Origin: Prochlorothrix hollandica PCC 9006 = CALU 1027
Lineage (GTDB): Bacteria > Cyanobacteriota > Cyanobacteriia > Prochlorotrichales > Prochlorotrichaceae
NCBI RefSeq assembly: GCF_000332315.1
Contig: NZ_KB235941.1
Coordinates: forward strand, 972,722-1,005,370
Direction: 5' to 3'
DNA: 32,649 bases
Shown here: positions 14,003 to 22,874 of the stretch, one piece after another
Position numbering within the stretch: the stretch's first letter is position 1
Layout of the letters: each line of letters starts with the position of its first letter
Notes under the pieces: model-generated
The model's database searches: none
The model's input: the letters and a program-made list of their open reading frames with translations, nothing else
What the model was told of the DNA's origin: nothing
Position numbers and translations under genes: made by a program

Positions 14003-14073
14003 TTAAGCTGGGAGAGTGGGGCGATCTGCGTCCCACTCTCCCGTTAATCTTGTCCCACTTAAAGCGGGAACCC
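14003..14073. repeat. Hairpin repeat family, copy 1
   Basis: The hairpin at 14010-14042 has arms GGGAGAGTGGG and CCCACTCTCCC and is followed by GTTAATCTTGTCCCACTT. The same arrangement is found at 25540-25620 and, inverted, at 17781-17854. Confidence 0.85.
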
Positions 14074-14081
14074 GAAATTAA

Positions 14082-14164
14082 TGCGGATGAAAGGACTTGA
14101 ACCTTCACACTACGAGAGTACTAGAACCTAAATCTAGCGCGTCTACCAATTCCGCCACATCCGC
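14082..14164 (-). tRNA. tRNA-Leu (anticodon UAG)
   Basis: An 83-base tRNA on the minus strand. The acceptor stem GCGGATG pairs with CATCCGC plus discriminator A. The D arm contains GGCGGAATTGGTAGACGC. The anticodon stem CTAGA/TCTAG encloses loop TTTAGGT (anticodon TAG). There is a long class II variable arm (ACTCTCGTAGTGT), and the T arm is GAAGGTTCAAGTCCTTT. CCA is not encoded. Its 3' end faces the block of broken genes and the R-M island. Confidence 0.97.
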
Positions 14165-14290
14165 AAATGCCTAGAACCCAGCCGACCAGGACGAACCCGG
14201 CACAGCCCCAGGGGACGTAAGGCTTAGCCATTGTAGCAAACTTCTGGAACGATGATCCCCTCGCCCCAAAGAAAATTCTCAAGAAAATTC

Positions 14291-14701
14291 TCAGGCTAGC
14301 ACCGGACTGCCGTGGTGGTGCAGCAGATACCAGCGGGAACCCAGATGCTCAAAGACATTCGTCGCCATAGACTGGGCTTCCACCCGGCGTTGGCCGCTGA
14401 TTTGCAGCACATGTTCCACCAACACCACCAGCGCCGCATCCCCATAGACCTCCGTGGTGATCACCTCCGTATTGATTTCGATATAGTCCGTGTTATAGAA
14501 AATCTGTTCCCAGGATTCAGCGATCGCCGCCCAACCCTTCAGAGCCTGTCGTCCGGGATGGACACAAAGGCAGCTAGAACCTTGGGACCACACCTCCGCC
14601 ATGGCCTCCAGATTCTTCTTTTCAAAGGCACGGTAGAAGGCATTGTTGATCATTAACACCGATCGCTGGGGCGTTTCAGGGTCATGGGTCATGGTGCTCA
14701 C
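14291..14701 (-). CDS. SnoaL-like / NTF2-fold protein
   Basis: A 136-residue protein of the cone-shaped SnoaL/DUF4440 fold: INNAFYRAFEKKNLEAMAEVW at the N-terminus, CVHPGRQALKGWAAIAESW in the middle, then AALVVLVEHVLQI and a closing SRWYLLHHHGSPVL. Small proteins of this family serve as isomerases, as stress-related proteins or as ligand-binding partners; no specific role is apparent. A second ATG three codons in is equally possible. Upstream, ATATGGCGGCAGA is duplicated at about 14707-14732. Confidence 0.8.
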   Translation of the reverse strand: MSTMTHDPETPQRSVLMINNAFYRAFEKKNLEAMAEVWSQGSSCLCVHPGRQALKGWAAIAESWEQIFYNTDYIEINTEVITTEVYGDAALVVLVEHVLQISGQRRVEAQSMATNVFEHLGSRWYLLHHHGSPVLA

Positions 14702-14892
14702 CTCAATATATGGCGGCAGAATATGGCGGCAGAATGCACGCGGGATTCATCCCTTATATTTTGCGACAAATTTCAAGGGCTGGTGGAATTCTCTGGAGTT
14801 CAGGAGACCGGCGCTAGGGTGGGGCGTTTGGCAAGGACACCGAGCAAGGTCGATAATAGCGAAGCATTGGTTGCCTCCCCCACATCCTGCCC

Positions 14893-17039
14893 ATGTTCCC
14901 CGACTTCTTCTCACTGCCCCTCTTGCCCGTCCATCTCCAGGAATTGCCCCTGCTGTTGAGCCATGGCTTGGCGATCGCCGTCGGTCTGGCCAGTGGTGGG
15001 CTGTATCTGATGGTGTTTTTAGTGCCGGTGTTGGCGCGATCGGGGGATTTACCCTGGAGTGGCCTGGGGTTGTTCTATAGCCTGGTGCTGTGGTTCGGCG
15101 GGGGGCAGTTCCAAGGGGTGGCCCTGGTGGGTCAAGGGGTCTCCGTGGTGCTGCTCTTGGGCACGGGGAGCCAGATCTTGCGCTTCCGCTGGGCCGATCT
15201 AACAGAGAACCAGAAAGTTTCTATCCCCTTGGTGCGCCGTGTGCGACGGTGGCAACGGGCACGGGCCACAGCAGCGGCAGCTAGGGTTGCAGCGGTAGGG
15301 GTGAAGGAGTCAGACTCCCCAGTAACCACACCAATAACCACACCAATAACCACGCCAGTAACCACACCAATAACCCTGGCCACTTCTACCCCAGGGGCGA
15401 TCGCTCCCACGCCGATCGATCGGGTACAGGCTAAACCCGGTGAGGCAATAACGGCAGAATCTCCAGCCTTGAAGGACGGGGCAGTACCAGGACCTCCCCC
15501 AGCAAACGCAACAGCGACAGCGGAAACAGCAGCGGAAATCGGTTCAGCGGAAATCGGTGCAGAGGTGTATGCAGCCGTTACCCCGCCAGAGGTTAGCCCC
15601 GTCCGCCCGGTTCCACCGGAGTCCCCCGATCTCGCCACACCCCCAACCGACGTGGGAGCCAGTGCCACCGGTAAGCGCTTTGTGCGCCAACCCAGGGATC
15701 CCAACGCTGCGCCCCGCAACACCCCGCCACCAGCCGCGCCCGCCGCCGATGTGGGAGCTAGCACCACGGGCAAGCGCTTTGTGCGCCAACCCAGGGATCC
15801 CAACGCTGCGGGACCAATCACCCCGCCCCCCGCCGACGTGGGAGCCAGTGCCACCGGTAAACGCTTTGTGCGTCAACCCAGGGATCCTAACGCTGCGGAA
15901 CCAATCACCCCGCCACCAGCCGCGCCCCCCGCCGAGGTGGGAGCCAGCGCCACGGGCAAGCGCTTTGTGCGCCAACCCAGGGATCCCAAGGCTGGGCCAC
16001 GCACCACCCCAGCGTCCCCCCCATCGCCGGAGGTGGGCACCAGTGCCACGGGCAAACAGTTTGTGCGCCAACCCAGGAATCCCAAGGCTACGCCCCCCGC
16101 CAGTAACGACCCAGGGGTAAGTCCAAGCCGCACGGGGAAACAGTTTGTGCGCCAGCCCAGGGATCCCAATATGGCACCCCCCCACCCCCCACCGCTGCCC
16201 CTGGCAGTCCTCCGCCCCGCCGCGATCGCCCCACGGTCCCCCCCGCTGCCCGCGACGATCGCCGCCAACCCAATGCCCTGGGTCCCATGGCCAACTTTTT
16301 CCGAGGTCGCCCCGATGAACCGCCAGGGGTTGACTTGTCCGATCGATCCCCCAGCGATCGGCCCCCCAGCGATCGGCCCCCTGCCGCTGGGCGATCGCCG
16401 CTGGCGCGGAATGCTGGCAATGTCCGTCCCGGACCCCCTCCCCAAAAGGCCGCTCCAACAACCCCAGAGCCGTGGGATTGGGACAATGAGGACGACGACT
16501 GGCAAAACTGGGATGATGAACCCAACGATGAACCCAACGATGAACCCAACGATGAACCCAAGGATGATCCCAAGGATGATCCCAAGGATGATCCAATGCG
16601 GTTCGATCGCCGTCCAGCGGATCCTGCCCCCCGATCGCCGCAACCTCGATCGCCCCAGGCTCCCCCCCGGATGAACCCACGGGATCCGAGATCGGACTCG
16701 ATCGCGCCCAGGTCACCGGGAACTGGAGCAGCCAACCCTAGAGCCAATGCCCCCACCCCTAACCCGGGCGATCGGGTGATGCTGCGATCGAGCCTGGAAC
16801 CATCGCCCCCCTCCAGTTCCAGGGGCGGTCAAATGATCCCCCTCACCCCCAGGGAACAACGGCGCAACCTGCCACCCCAATCCTCACCGCCACCCCAACC
16901 CTCACCAGATGCAGTCCCAGGCAGTCAGGCCATAGTTCCCCCGCCCCCACCCTCGGAGCAGGTGAACCCGAACCCAGGGACTAACGGCGATGATCTAGAC
17001 TCTCCGGCGGACGATCAAACTCCAAAAACAACAGGTTGA
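14893..17039 (+). CDS. Ycf66-like membrane protein with long repeat-rich tail, interrupted by a frameshift
   Basis: The N-terminus has two or three membrane helices, with GLAIAVGLASGGLYL, VPVLARSGDL, FGGGQFQGVALVGQGVSVVLLLG and SQILRFRW. These match the order of the Ycf66 family (GLY...RP.LARD.D, FQGWR, LQFGQ, IRLR). A very long Pro/Ala-rich tail follows, carrying six copies of TGKRFVRQPRDPN-type repeats (15650-16175). After 16177-16190 (C7, A, C6) the sense frame changes by -1: the original frame runs on as an unlikely sequence to 16674, while the other frame reads PNALGPMANFFRGRPDEPPG, WDWDNEDDDWQNWDDEP and acidic 12-base repeats (16515-16594) to a stop at 17039. A one-base deletion in a C run, sequencing error or slippage would explain it. 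Ycf66 proteins are conserved in cyanobacteria and some plastids; their function is not settled. Confidence 0.72.
15650..16175 (+). repeat. In-frame tandem repeats, core TGK(R/Q)FVRQPRDPN
   Basis: Six units of variable length, each with a nearly invariant core (ATGKRFVRQPRDP) and a variable Pro/Ala-rich spacer (TPPPAAP and similar). The core is conserved at protein level even where codons differ, which suggests selection rather than simple slippage. The basic core alternates with neutral spacers. Confidence 0.85.
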
Positions 17040-17081
17040 TAGCTTCTGAACTGACAAAAATCCTGAAAAGATCATGTTCCC

Positions 17082-17196
17082 GTAGGTTGGGTAGAGGAAC
17101 GAAACCCAACGGGCAACCTATGGGTCCCTGTGTTGGGTTTCGCCCCCTGAATCTTGGGCATAAACTGAGACGGGTCGCAAGCTCAACCCAACCTAC
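17082..17196. repeat. Interspersed repeat with GTAGGTTGGGT termini
   Basis: Begins GTAGGTTGGGTAGAGGAACG and ends CAACCCAACCTAC, with inverted termini of about 11 bases and an internal inverted pair (GAAACCCAAC with GTTGGGTTTC). A further half-site GTAGGTTGGGTTGA lies at 17216-17229. Sequences of this kind are scattered through many cyanobacterial genomes. It fills the gap between the Ycf66-like gene and DUF3531. Confidence 0.8.
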
Positions 17197-17234
17197 CTTT
17201 TGGGTTTTGGCGATCGTAGGTTGGGTTGATAGTT

Positions 17235-17687
17235 CTATTGGTCATTGTCGTAAAAGGTATCCTGCTCCTCATGGGGCACGGGCCAGTCGGGGTTTTCGCC
17301 CCCAATGATGAGGCGATCGATGGCCACATACTCCTGACTCAGACCCTTGAGGGTATTGACTAAAATATCCAGAGCTAAAGCATCACTGGTGCCCAGATCA
17401 AACCAACAGCGTAGCCATTGGCCCTGTTGCTCCAGATCTCCCATGTTGTGCATCAAGGAGACTAAACTGGTGCTGGCTCGATCGTGGTCATAGTGCATAT
17501 AGCTGATTTCCATGCCTTCGTCTTGGATTTGCAGGTTTTCTGCATTGAATCCCCCCAATTTACCCATAAAGAACCAAGAACTGAGGGCTTCAGCGATATA
17601 CTGCTGTTCGGCATGGGATGGAACAGTGGAAAATTCAAACCATAACCACACATCAAAGGGGTTAAACTCGCGAAACTCAACGTGCAT
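17235..17687 (-). CDS. DUF3531 family protein
   Basis: A 150-residue protein beginning MHVEFREFNPFDVWLWFEF, with EALSSWFFMGKLGGFNAENLQIQ-like central sequence, WLRCWFDLGTSDALALDILVN and an acidic tail (PHEEQDTFYDNDQ). This is a small soluble family conserved in cyanobacteria and plastid-bearing eukaryotes; the function is unknown. Length agrees with the family. Three 12-base direct repeats lie just upstream. Confidence 0.82.
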   Translation of the reverse strand: MHVEFREFNPFDVWLWFEFSTVPSHAEQQYIAEALSSWFFMGKLGGFNAENLQIQDEGMEISYMHYDHDRASTSLVSLMHNMGDLEQQGQWLRCWFDLGTSDALALDILVNTLKGLSQEYVAIDRLIIGGENPDWPVPHEEQDTFYDNDQ

Positions 17688-17713
17688 TGCCAGGACTCCA
17701 AGTTAAGGTTGTG

Positions 17714-17749
17714 ACGATCGGATTCACGATCGGATTCACGATCGAATTA
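17714..17749. repeat. 12-bp direct repeats upstream of DUF3531
   Basis: ACGATCGGATTC at 17714-17725 and 17726-17737, then ACGATCGAATTA. They start 27 bases before the minus-strand start codon at 17687 and contain a CGATCG palindrome each. They may be regulator sites or slippage. Confidence 0.8.
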
Positions 17750-17780
17750 ATAATCAGATTGGCTTGCCGCCTCAAGGGGG

Positions 17781-17854
17781 ACAAGATGAACGGGACAAGA
17801 TGAACGGGACAGTGGGGCGCTTTAAACCCCACTGTCCCGGCTTAAGTTGATACC
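17781..17854. repeat. Hairpin repeat family, copy 2 (inverted), possible terminator of the antiporter gene
   Basis: Arms GGGACAGTGGGG (17806-17817) and CCCCACTGTCCC (17827-17838) form a 12-bp stem around CGCTTTAAA, followed by GGCTTAAGTTGATA. A partial duplication GGGACAAGATGAAC precedes it. It lies 24 bases downstream of the antiporter stop codon and could end transcription as a structure, though no T-run follows. Confidence 0.85.
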
Positions 17855-17861
17855 TATCGAA

Positions 17862-19421
17862 TTAACGATCGGAAGACGGAAAGACATCCGGCAGGAAGGG
17901 AGCCAGTTCCCGGTTTAACTGACCTGTTTTGACAAACTCGGCATAGGTATCGGCCTCGATCGCCAGCAACTCACTGCGTAACTGATCCCGCGCATAGTCC
18001 CGTAACAGGGGGTTTTCCCGGCGTAATGTCTCCAACTTTTCATCCACATCCTTGATTTGGCCCGATAACAGGGCTTCCTGGTACAAATAGTAATCCTCCT
18101 CCACATCGGGACGGGGGTCGATTTGCCGCAGGCGATCGAGCACCCGTTGCAGAGCCACCCGTCGGGCAATCATTTCGTCATAGTCCTGCTTGAGGGGTTG
18201 ATCCCCCAGAAGATGCAACGCTGCAAGCACCGGCTTCATGGTCAGCCCCTGCACCATCAGCGTAAACAGCACCACCCCAAACACCGTGGCAATAATTTCG
18301 TCTCGCCCCTCCAGGGCTATGGGCACACTCAAGGCCAGAGCAATGGATACCGATCCCCGTAATCCTCCCCACCAGAGGGCCGTTTGTTCCTGTATCTTAA
18401 TCCCCGTCTTGGCCGTGACATTAGCCAGAAAACCCAGCCCATAGATGGTGAGGGCACGGGTGACGAGCATGGCGGCAATGGTAACGCCAATGAGATCCAG
18501 ATGACTGAAGAGGCTGGCAAACTGAATTTGGTCGCCAATCAGCAAAAAGACGATAGAGTTCACAAAAAATGCTAGAAAGTCCCAAAATTCACTGACAATA
18601 ACCCGCGTGCGGGGGTTCATGCCAATGCGGGAGCCAAAGTTACCGAGGATCAAGCCCACGGTCACCACCCCGATCACCCCGGATCCCCCCAGTTCTTCGG
18701 TGATCAAATAGGTGCCATAGGCAGACACCAGGGTTAGGGACTGTTCCACCAAGGGCAAATCGAAGCGCTGGGTTAAATAGGAAATACCAAAGCCAATGAG
18801 GCTGCCCACCCCCACCCCCACGCCCACCACCACGCAAAAGTCAACGATCGTTGTGCGCAGTTCAAAGGTTTGTAGCCCCAGGGGAATGCCCACCAACAAG
18901 CCAAAGGCCACCACCGCCACCCCATCGTTAAAAAGGCTCTCCCCTTCCAGGAGGGTTTTGGGGCGATCGCCCACCCCCAGATCCCGAAACAAGGCAATGA
19001 CCGAGACGGGGTCTGTGGCGGAGAGGCTAGCCCCCACCAACAGGGCAATGGCAATGGGCAGATCCGTAAAGCGACTGAGGCCAAAGGCAATGCCCAAAAC
19101 CGAAATCACAACCCCAAAAATAGCGTAGAGACTGATGGGAAAGAGATCCTTACGCAAATTTGACCATTTGAGATTCCAAGCAGCTTCAAACAGGAGAGGA
19201 GGCAGAAAAATGGAAAGAATGAGAGCCGGTGACAGGTTCACCAACCGCACATCCACCAAGGCCAAGGCAGCTCCCACAATCACCAACAGCAGGGTATAGG
19301 GGATCTGCCGTGCCCAACTGAAGATTTGGGGCAGGGTGGCAACACTGAGGGAGACGGATAAGACAAGGAGAAAGCGTTCCAAATTATGTTGAATCAGCGC
19401 TTCCCCGACCAGGGTTTCCAT
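17862..19421 (-). CDS. nhaP: Na+/H+ antiporter, CPA1/NhaP type
   Basis: A 519-residue protein with about 12 membrane helices and a cytoplasmic C-terminal tail of about 110 residues rich in charged residues. Motifs: GASLSATDPVSVIALFRDLGV (the TDP ion-site region), LLEGESLFNDGVAVVAF (the ND pair expected to bind the cation), and WWGGLRGSVSIALALSVP. Homologues in cyanobacteria (NhaP/NhaS1) exchange Na+ for H+ at the plasma membrane and confer salt and alkali tolerance; specificity depends partly on the C-terminal tail. All key residues seem intact. Monocistronic, with the radical SAM gene divergent upstream. Confidence 0.92.
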   Translation of the reverse strand: METLVGEALIQHNLERFLLVLSVSLSVATLPQIFSWARQIPYTLLLVIVGAALALVDVRLVNLSPALILSIFLPPLLFEAAWNLKWSNLRKDLFPISLYAIFGVVISVLGIAFGLSRFTDLPIAIALLVGASLSATDPVSVIALFRDLGVGDRPKTLLEGESLFNDGVAVVAFGLLVGIPLGLQTFELRTTIVDFCVVVGVGVGVGSLIGFGISYLTQRFDLPLVEQSLTLVSAYGTYLITEELGGSGVIGVVTVGLILGNFGSRIGMNPRTRVIVSEFWDFLAFFVNSIVFLLIGDQIQFASLFSHLDLIGVTIAAMLVTRALTIYGLGFLANVTAKTGIKIQEQTALWWGGLRGSVSIALALSVPIALEGRDEIIATVFGVVLFTLMVQGLTMKPVLAALHLLGDQPLKQDYDEMIARRVALQRVLDRLRQIDPRPDVEEDYYLYQEALLSGQIKDVDEKLETLRRENPLLRDYARDQLRSELLAIEADTYAEFVKTGQLNRELAPFLPDVFPSSDR

Positions 19422-19600
19422 AGATCATGAACTCCGTTTGCTTGGGTCTGATCCCTATCCTAATACGGCCCTGGGATCCGGCTCTGTCTTCAGGGCTATG
19501 GGCGATCGCCCCTGGACCCTCGATTTACCCCAGCCTCAGGTTTTGAGCCATGGCAATAGGCTAGGATAGAGGACGCATTGACGAGAACTTGCCCAAGCCG

Positions 19601-19606
19601 AGGGAG
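19601..19606 (+). promoter_or_regulatory. Ribosome binding site deciding the radical SAM start
   Basis: AGGGAG lies ten bases before the GTG at 19617. The longer reading from a TTG at 19578 has no comparable site and adds 13 residues without similarity to the family. Confidence 0.65.
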
Positions 19607-19616
19607 ATCCCACACC

Positions 19617-22358
19617 GTGGCCGTTGCTGTTGAACACCTTTTAAACCCCGACGTTAGCCGTCCTGCCCGCTATCTGGGCACAGAATTGGGGGCTGTGCAT
19701 AAACCTTGGGTTTTCGATCGCCACCAGACCCAAGTGCGATGGGCCTTGACCTACCCCGAAATCTACGAGGTGGGAGCCTCCAACCTGGGGCACATCATTC
19801 TCTATAACATCATCAATGCCCAGCCCCGGCAACTGTGCGATCGCGCCTATCTGCCCGCCCCCGATCTCTCCGCCAAACTGCGGGACACCGATACCCCCCT
19901 CTTTGCCGTGGAATCCCGCCGCAGCCTCAAGGACTTCGATATTCTGGGCTTTAGCCTCAGCTACGAACTAGGAGCCACCAATATCCTGGAAATGCTGGAC
20001 TTGGCCCAAATTCCCCTGACGGCCAGGGAACGATCGGTCCCCGATCGCCCCCGGGATCACCCCGACAGTTGGCCCCTGATCTTCGCCGGGGGTCAAACCG
20101 CCACCTCCAACCCCGAACCCTACGCCGAGTTCTTTGATTTCATCGCCCTGGGGGATGGGGAAGAATTACTGCCGGAAATTGGCCTAATCGTGGAAGAAGG
20201 CAAGGCGGCGGGCCTGGGGCGGGAGGCGTTGCTGTTGGATCTGGCCCAGGTGCCGGGGGTCTATGTGCCCCAGTTCTATGCCATGGCGGGGGATGGCTCC
20301 GTGCATCCCCTGCGCCCCGATGTGCCCCCCCGGATTTTGCGCCGCGTGGCCACCCCCATCCCCGCCTACTCCATTGGCCTGGTGTCCTATGTGCAAACGG
20401 TGCACGATCGCCTGACCCTGGAAATTCGCCGGGGCTGTACCCGGGGCTGTCGCTTTTGCCAACCGGGAATGCTGACCCGTCCGGCGCGGGATGTGGAACC
20501 GGAGGCGGTGGTGGAAGCCATCGAAAAGGGCATTCGGGCCACGGGTCACAATGAATTTTCCCTGCTATCCCTCAGTTGCTCCGATTATCTGGCCCTACCG
20601 GGCCTGGGCATGGAAATCAAAAATCGCCTCAAGGATGAAAATATTTCCCTATCTTTGCCCAGTCAGCGGGTCGATCGCTTTGATGAGAATATCGCCAATA
20701 TTCTGGGGGGAGTGCGCAAAACCGGCATTACCTTTGCTCCCGAAGCCGGTACCCAGCGAATGCGGGATATTGTTAACAAAGGCTTGACCAACGAGGAACT
20801 GCTGCGGGGGGTGCGGGAAGCTCACCGCCAAGGCTGGACTAAGATTAAGCTCTATTTCATGATCGGCCTGCCAGGGGAAACCGATGCCGATGTGGTGGGC
20901 ATTGCTGAAACCGTGCGCTGGTTGCGCCAGGAGTGCCAGGGTCGCCGTCGCCTTGACTTTAATCTGACCATTTCTAATTTCACCCCCAAGCCCCACACCC
21001 CGTTCCAGTGGCATTCCGTGTCCACCACGGAATTTAGCCGCAAACAACGGCTGCTTCAGGGGGAATTCCGGGGTATGGGGGGGGTCAAGATTAACTTTAC
21101 CGATGTGCGCATCTCCGCCATGGAAGATTTTGTGGGCCGGGGCGATCGTCGCCTGGGGGCAGTGGTGCGGCGGGCCTGGGAACTGGGGGCGGGGATGGAT
21201 TCCTGGTGGGAGAGCGTGGACAAAGCTTTCGCGGCCTGGACCCAAGCCATTGAGGAGTCGGATTTGACGTGGAAATACCGCCAAGTGGAGGCGGGGGAAT
21301 GGAACCTGTTTGCCCATCGGTCAGACTCTGGCACCCCGCCAGACCCAGACTCGCCCCTAGACTCTCCAGAATCCCCAGAATCCCCAGAATTCCCTGATTC
21401 TCACCCCCCAGCCCCCAATCTCCAGGCGGCTCTCCCCTGGGATCACCTGGACACGGGCATTGATAAACAGTGGCTGATCGATGACCTAGCCCGTGCCCTG
21501 GAAGCGGCAACGGTGCCGGACTGTTCCTTTGAGGGCTGTTCCCACTGTGGGGTTTGTGGGGTGGACTTTGGCCATAATGTGGTGGTGCCGCCCCTGCCTA
21601 TTCCCCGGTTTGAGGGCCACTTTCAGCCCCCCAAGGAGCGGGCGCAACGGCTGCGGGTTCATTTTGGCAAGTTGGGGGATATGCGCCTCCTCAGCCATTT
21701 GGATCTGCTGCGGCTGTGGGAGCGGACGGTGCGCCGTGCCCAGTTACCCATTGCCTTTAGTGGCGGTTTCCACCCCAGCCCCCGCATTGTCCCCGCCAAT
21801 GCCCTGTCCTTAGGGTCCACCAGTTCGGCGGAGTTGCTGGATCTGGAGCTAACCGAGGAGCGGGATCCGGCGGTGGTGTTGGCCCAGCTTCAAGCCCATT
21901 TTCCGGCCACTATTCCGGTGTACAGTGTTACGGTTGTTCCCGATCGACCGGGGGTCAAGTCCCTGGCCCTCACCCAGGTGCTGGAGGAGGCCCAGTATTC
22001 CATTGGGGTGACGGCCCTGGATGGGGAGGGGGTGGCGGAAGCCGTCGATCGCCCGCTTTGGCTGGGTTGGGTGGCCCAGGTGCTGGCGGCGACGACGATC
22101 GAACTGGAACACACCACGAAGTCGGGTAAGGTGCAGTGGGTCAATGTGCGAGATCGCTTGGTGAGTCTGGAACTACGCCCCCCGCTGGAGTCTGGGGATC
22201 TGGGGGTGACGCTGACCTATCGGGGCAGTTGCCGCAATGATGGCACGTTGCTGCGTCCGGAACAGGTGGTGCAGATGCTGGGCCAGGTGGCGAACCGGGA
22301 GTTCCAGTTGGGCCGAATCCACCGCGATCGGCTGTTTCTACAGGAAGCGGCGGTCTAG
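19617..22358 (+). CDS. B12-binding-type radical SAM protein fused to DUF2344 (TIGR03960/TIGR03936)
   Basis: From the GTG the protein has 913 residues. An N-terminal cobalamin-binding-like domain (DVSRPARYLGTELGAVHKPW, YEVGASNLGHIILY, FAGGQTATSNPEPYAEFFDF) is followed by a radical SAM core with the 4Fe-4S motif RRGCTRGCRFCQPGM (C-x3-C-x2-C) and SLSLPSQRVDRFDE, FAPEAGTQRMRDIVNKG. A Pro/Asp/Ser-rich insertion interrupts the chain (about residues 575-600). Then comes a cysteine cluster CSFEGCSHCGVCGVDFGHNVV and the DUF2344 domain (VHFGKLGDMRLLSHLDLLRLWERT, FSGGFHPSPRI). The fused family is widespread in cyanobacteria and other bacteria; the reaction is not established. The Ser/Pro/Asp insertion (repeated SPESPESPE) is unusual. 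Confidence 0.88.
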   Translation: MAVAVEHLLNPDVSRPARYLGTELGAVHKPWVFDRHQTQVRWALTYPEIYEVGASNLGHIILYNIINAQPRQLCDRAYLPAPDLSAKLRDTDTPLFAVESRRSLKDFDILGFSLSYELGATNILEMLDLAQIPLTARERSVPDRPRDHPDSWPLIFAGGQTATSNPEPYAEFFDFIALGDGEELLPEIGLIVEEGKAAGLGREALLLDLAQVPGVYVPQFYAMAGDGSVHPLRPDVPPRILRRVATPIPAYSIGLVSYVQTVHDRLTLEIRRGCTRGCRFCQPGMLTRPARDVEPEAVVEAIEKGIRATGHNEFSLLSLSCSDYLALPGLGMEIKNRLKDENISLSLPSQRVDRFDENIANILGGVRKTGITFAPEAGTQRMRDIVNKGLTNEELLRGVREAHRQGWTKIKLYFMIGLPGETDADVVGIAETVRWLRQECQGRRRLDFNLTISNFTPKPHTPFQWHSVSTTEFSRKQRLLQGEFRGMGGVKINFTDVRISAMEDFVGRGDRRLGAVVRRAWELGAGMDSWWESVDKAFAAWTQAIEESDLTWKYRQVEAGEWNLFAHRSDSGTPPDPDSPLDSPESPESPEFPDSHPPAPNLQAALPWDHLDTGIDKQWLIDDLARALEAATVPDCSFEGCSHCGVCGVDFGHNVVVPPLPIPRFEGHFQPPKERAQRLRVHFGKLGDMRLLSHLDLLRLWERTVRRAQLPIAFSGGFHPSPRIVPANALSLGSTSSAELLDLELTEERDPAVVLAQLQAHFPATIPVYSVTVVPDRPGVKSLALTQVLEEAQYSIGVTALDGEGVAEAVDRPLWLGWVAQVLAATTIELEHTTKSGKVQWVNVRDRLVSLELRPPLESGDLGVTLTYRGSCRNDGTLLRPEQVVQMLGQVANREFQLGRIHRDRLFLQEAAV

Positions 22359-22377
22359 AGGGGCGGTTGGGGAGAAT

Positions 22378-22858
22378 TGTAGGGGCGAAGCATTTGCCGC
22401 AAAAACCTGTGGGATTGTGCAAAAAATGCGGGTGCAAATGCTTCGCCCATGCCCCATCCATGATTTGCCGTGAAAATCTTTGAAATTTGCGGGAAATGCG
22501 GGTGCAAATGCTTCGCCCATGCCCCATCCATGATTTGCCGTGAAAATCTTTGAAATTTGCGGGAAATGCGGGTGCAAATGCTTCGCCCGTGACCCATGGA
22601 CGATTTGCGGCGAAAATTTCTGGGGTTTGTGGGAAATGCCGGGGGCGCAACGCTGGGCGAAGCATTTGCGGCATAGTTTTTTGCATTTTTCAGGGAGATC
22701 ACGGCGCAAATGCTTCGCCCCTACCCGGTGGACGATTTGCGGCGAAAATTTCTGGGGTTTGTGGGAAATGCCGGGGGCGCAACGCTGGGCGAAGCATTTG
22801 CGGCATAGTTTTTTGCATTTTTCAGGGAGATCACGGCGCAAATGCTTCGCCCCTACCA
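22378..22858. repeat. Array of 70-bp and 132-bp tandem repeats with GGGCGAAGCATTTGC inverted ends
   Basis: Units of 70 bases start at 22428, 22498 and 22568 (GCGGGTGCAAATGC...), the first two nearly identical. They pass into two units of 132 bases (CGATTTGC at 22601 and 22733). The motif GCAAATGCTTCGCCC and its complement GGGCGAAGCATTTGC recur in both orientations, so the array can fold into several alternative hairpins. Frames stay open on both strands because 132 is a multiple of three; no gene is supported. Confidence 0.92.
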
Positions 22859-22874
22859 GGGAATGGGGGCGGGA

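Noticed and set aside
14082-14164. tRNA-Leu as attachment site of an integrated element
   Set aside because: No second copy of the tRNA 3' end and no integrase can be found in the window.
15132-16756. Long minus-strand ORFs opposite the Ycf66-like gene
   Set aside because: They mirror the in-frame repeats of the plus-strand gene, whose membrane domain matches a known family.
22378-22858. Possible CRISPR array
   Set aside because: Units are contiguous and similar along their full length, with no unique spacers between short repeats, and no cas gene is present. The same holds for the other arrays.
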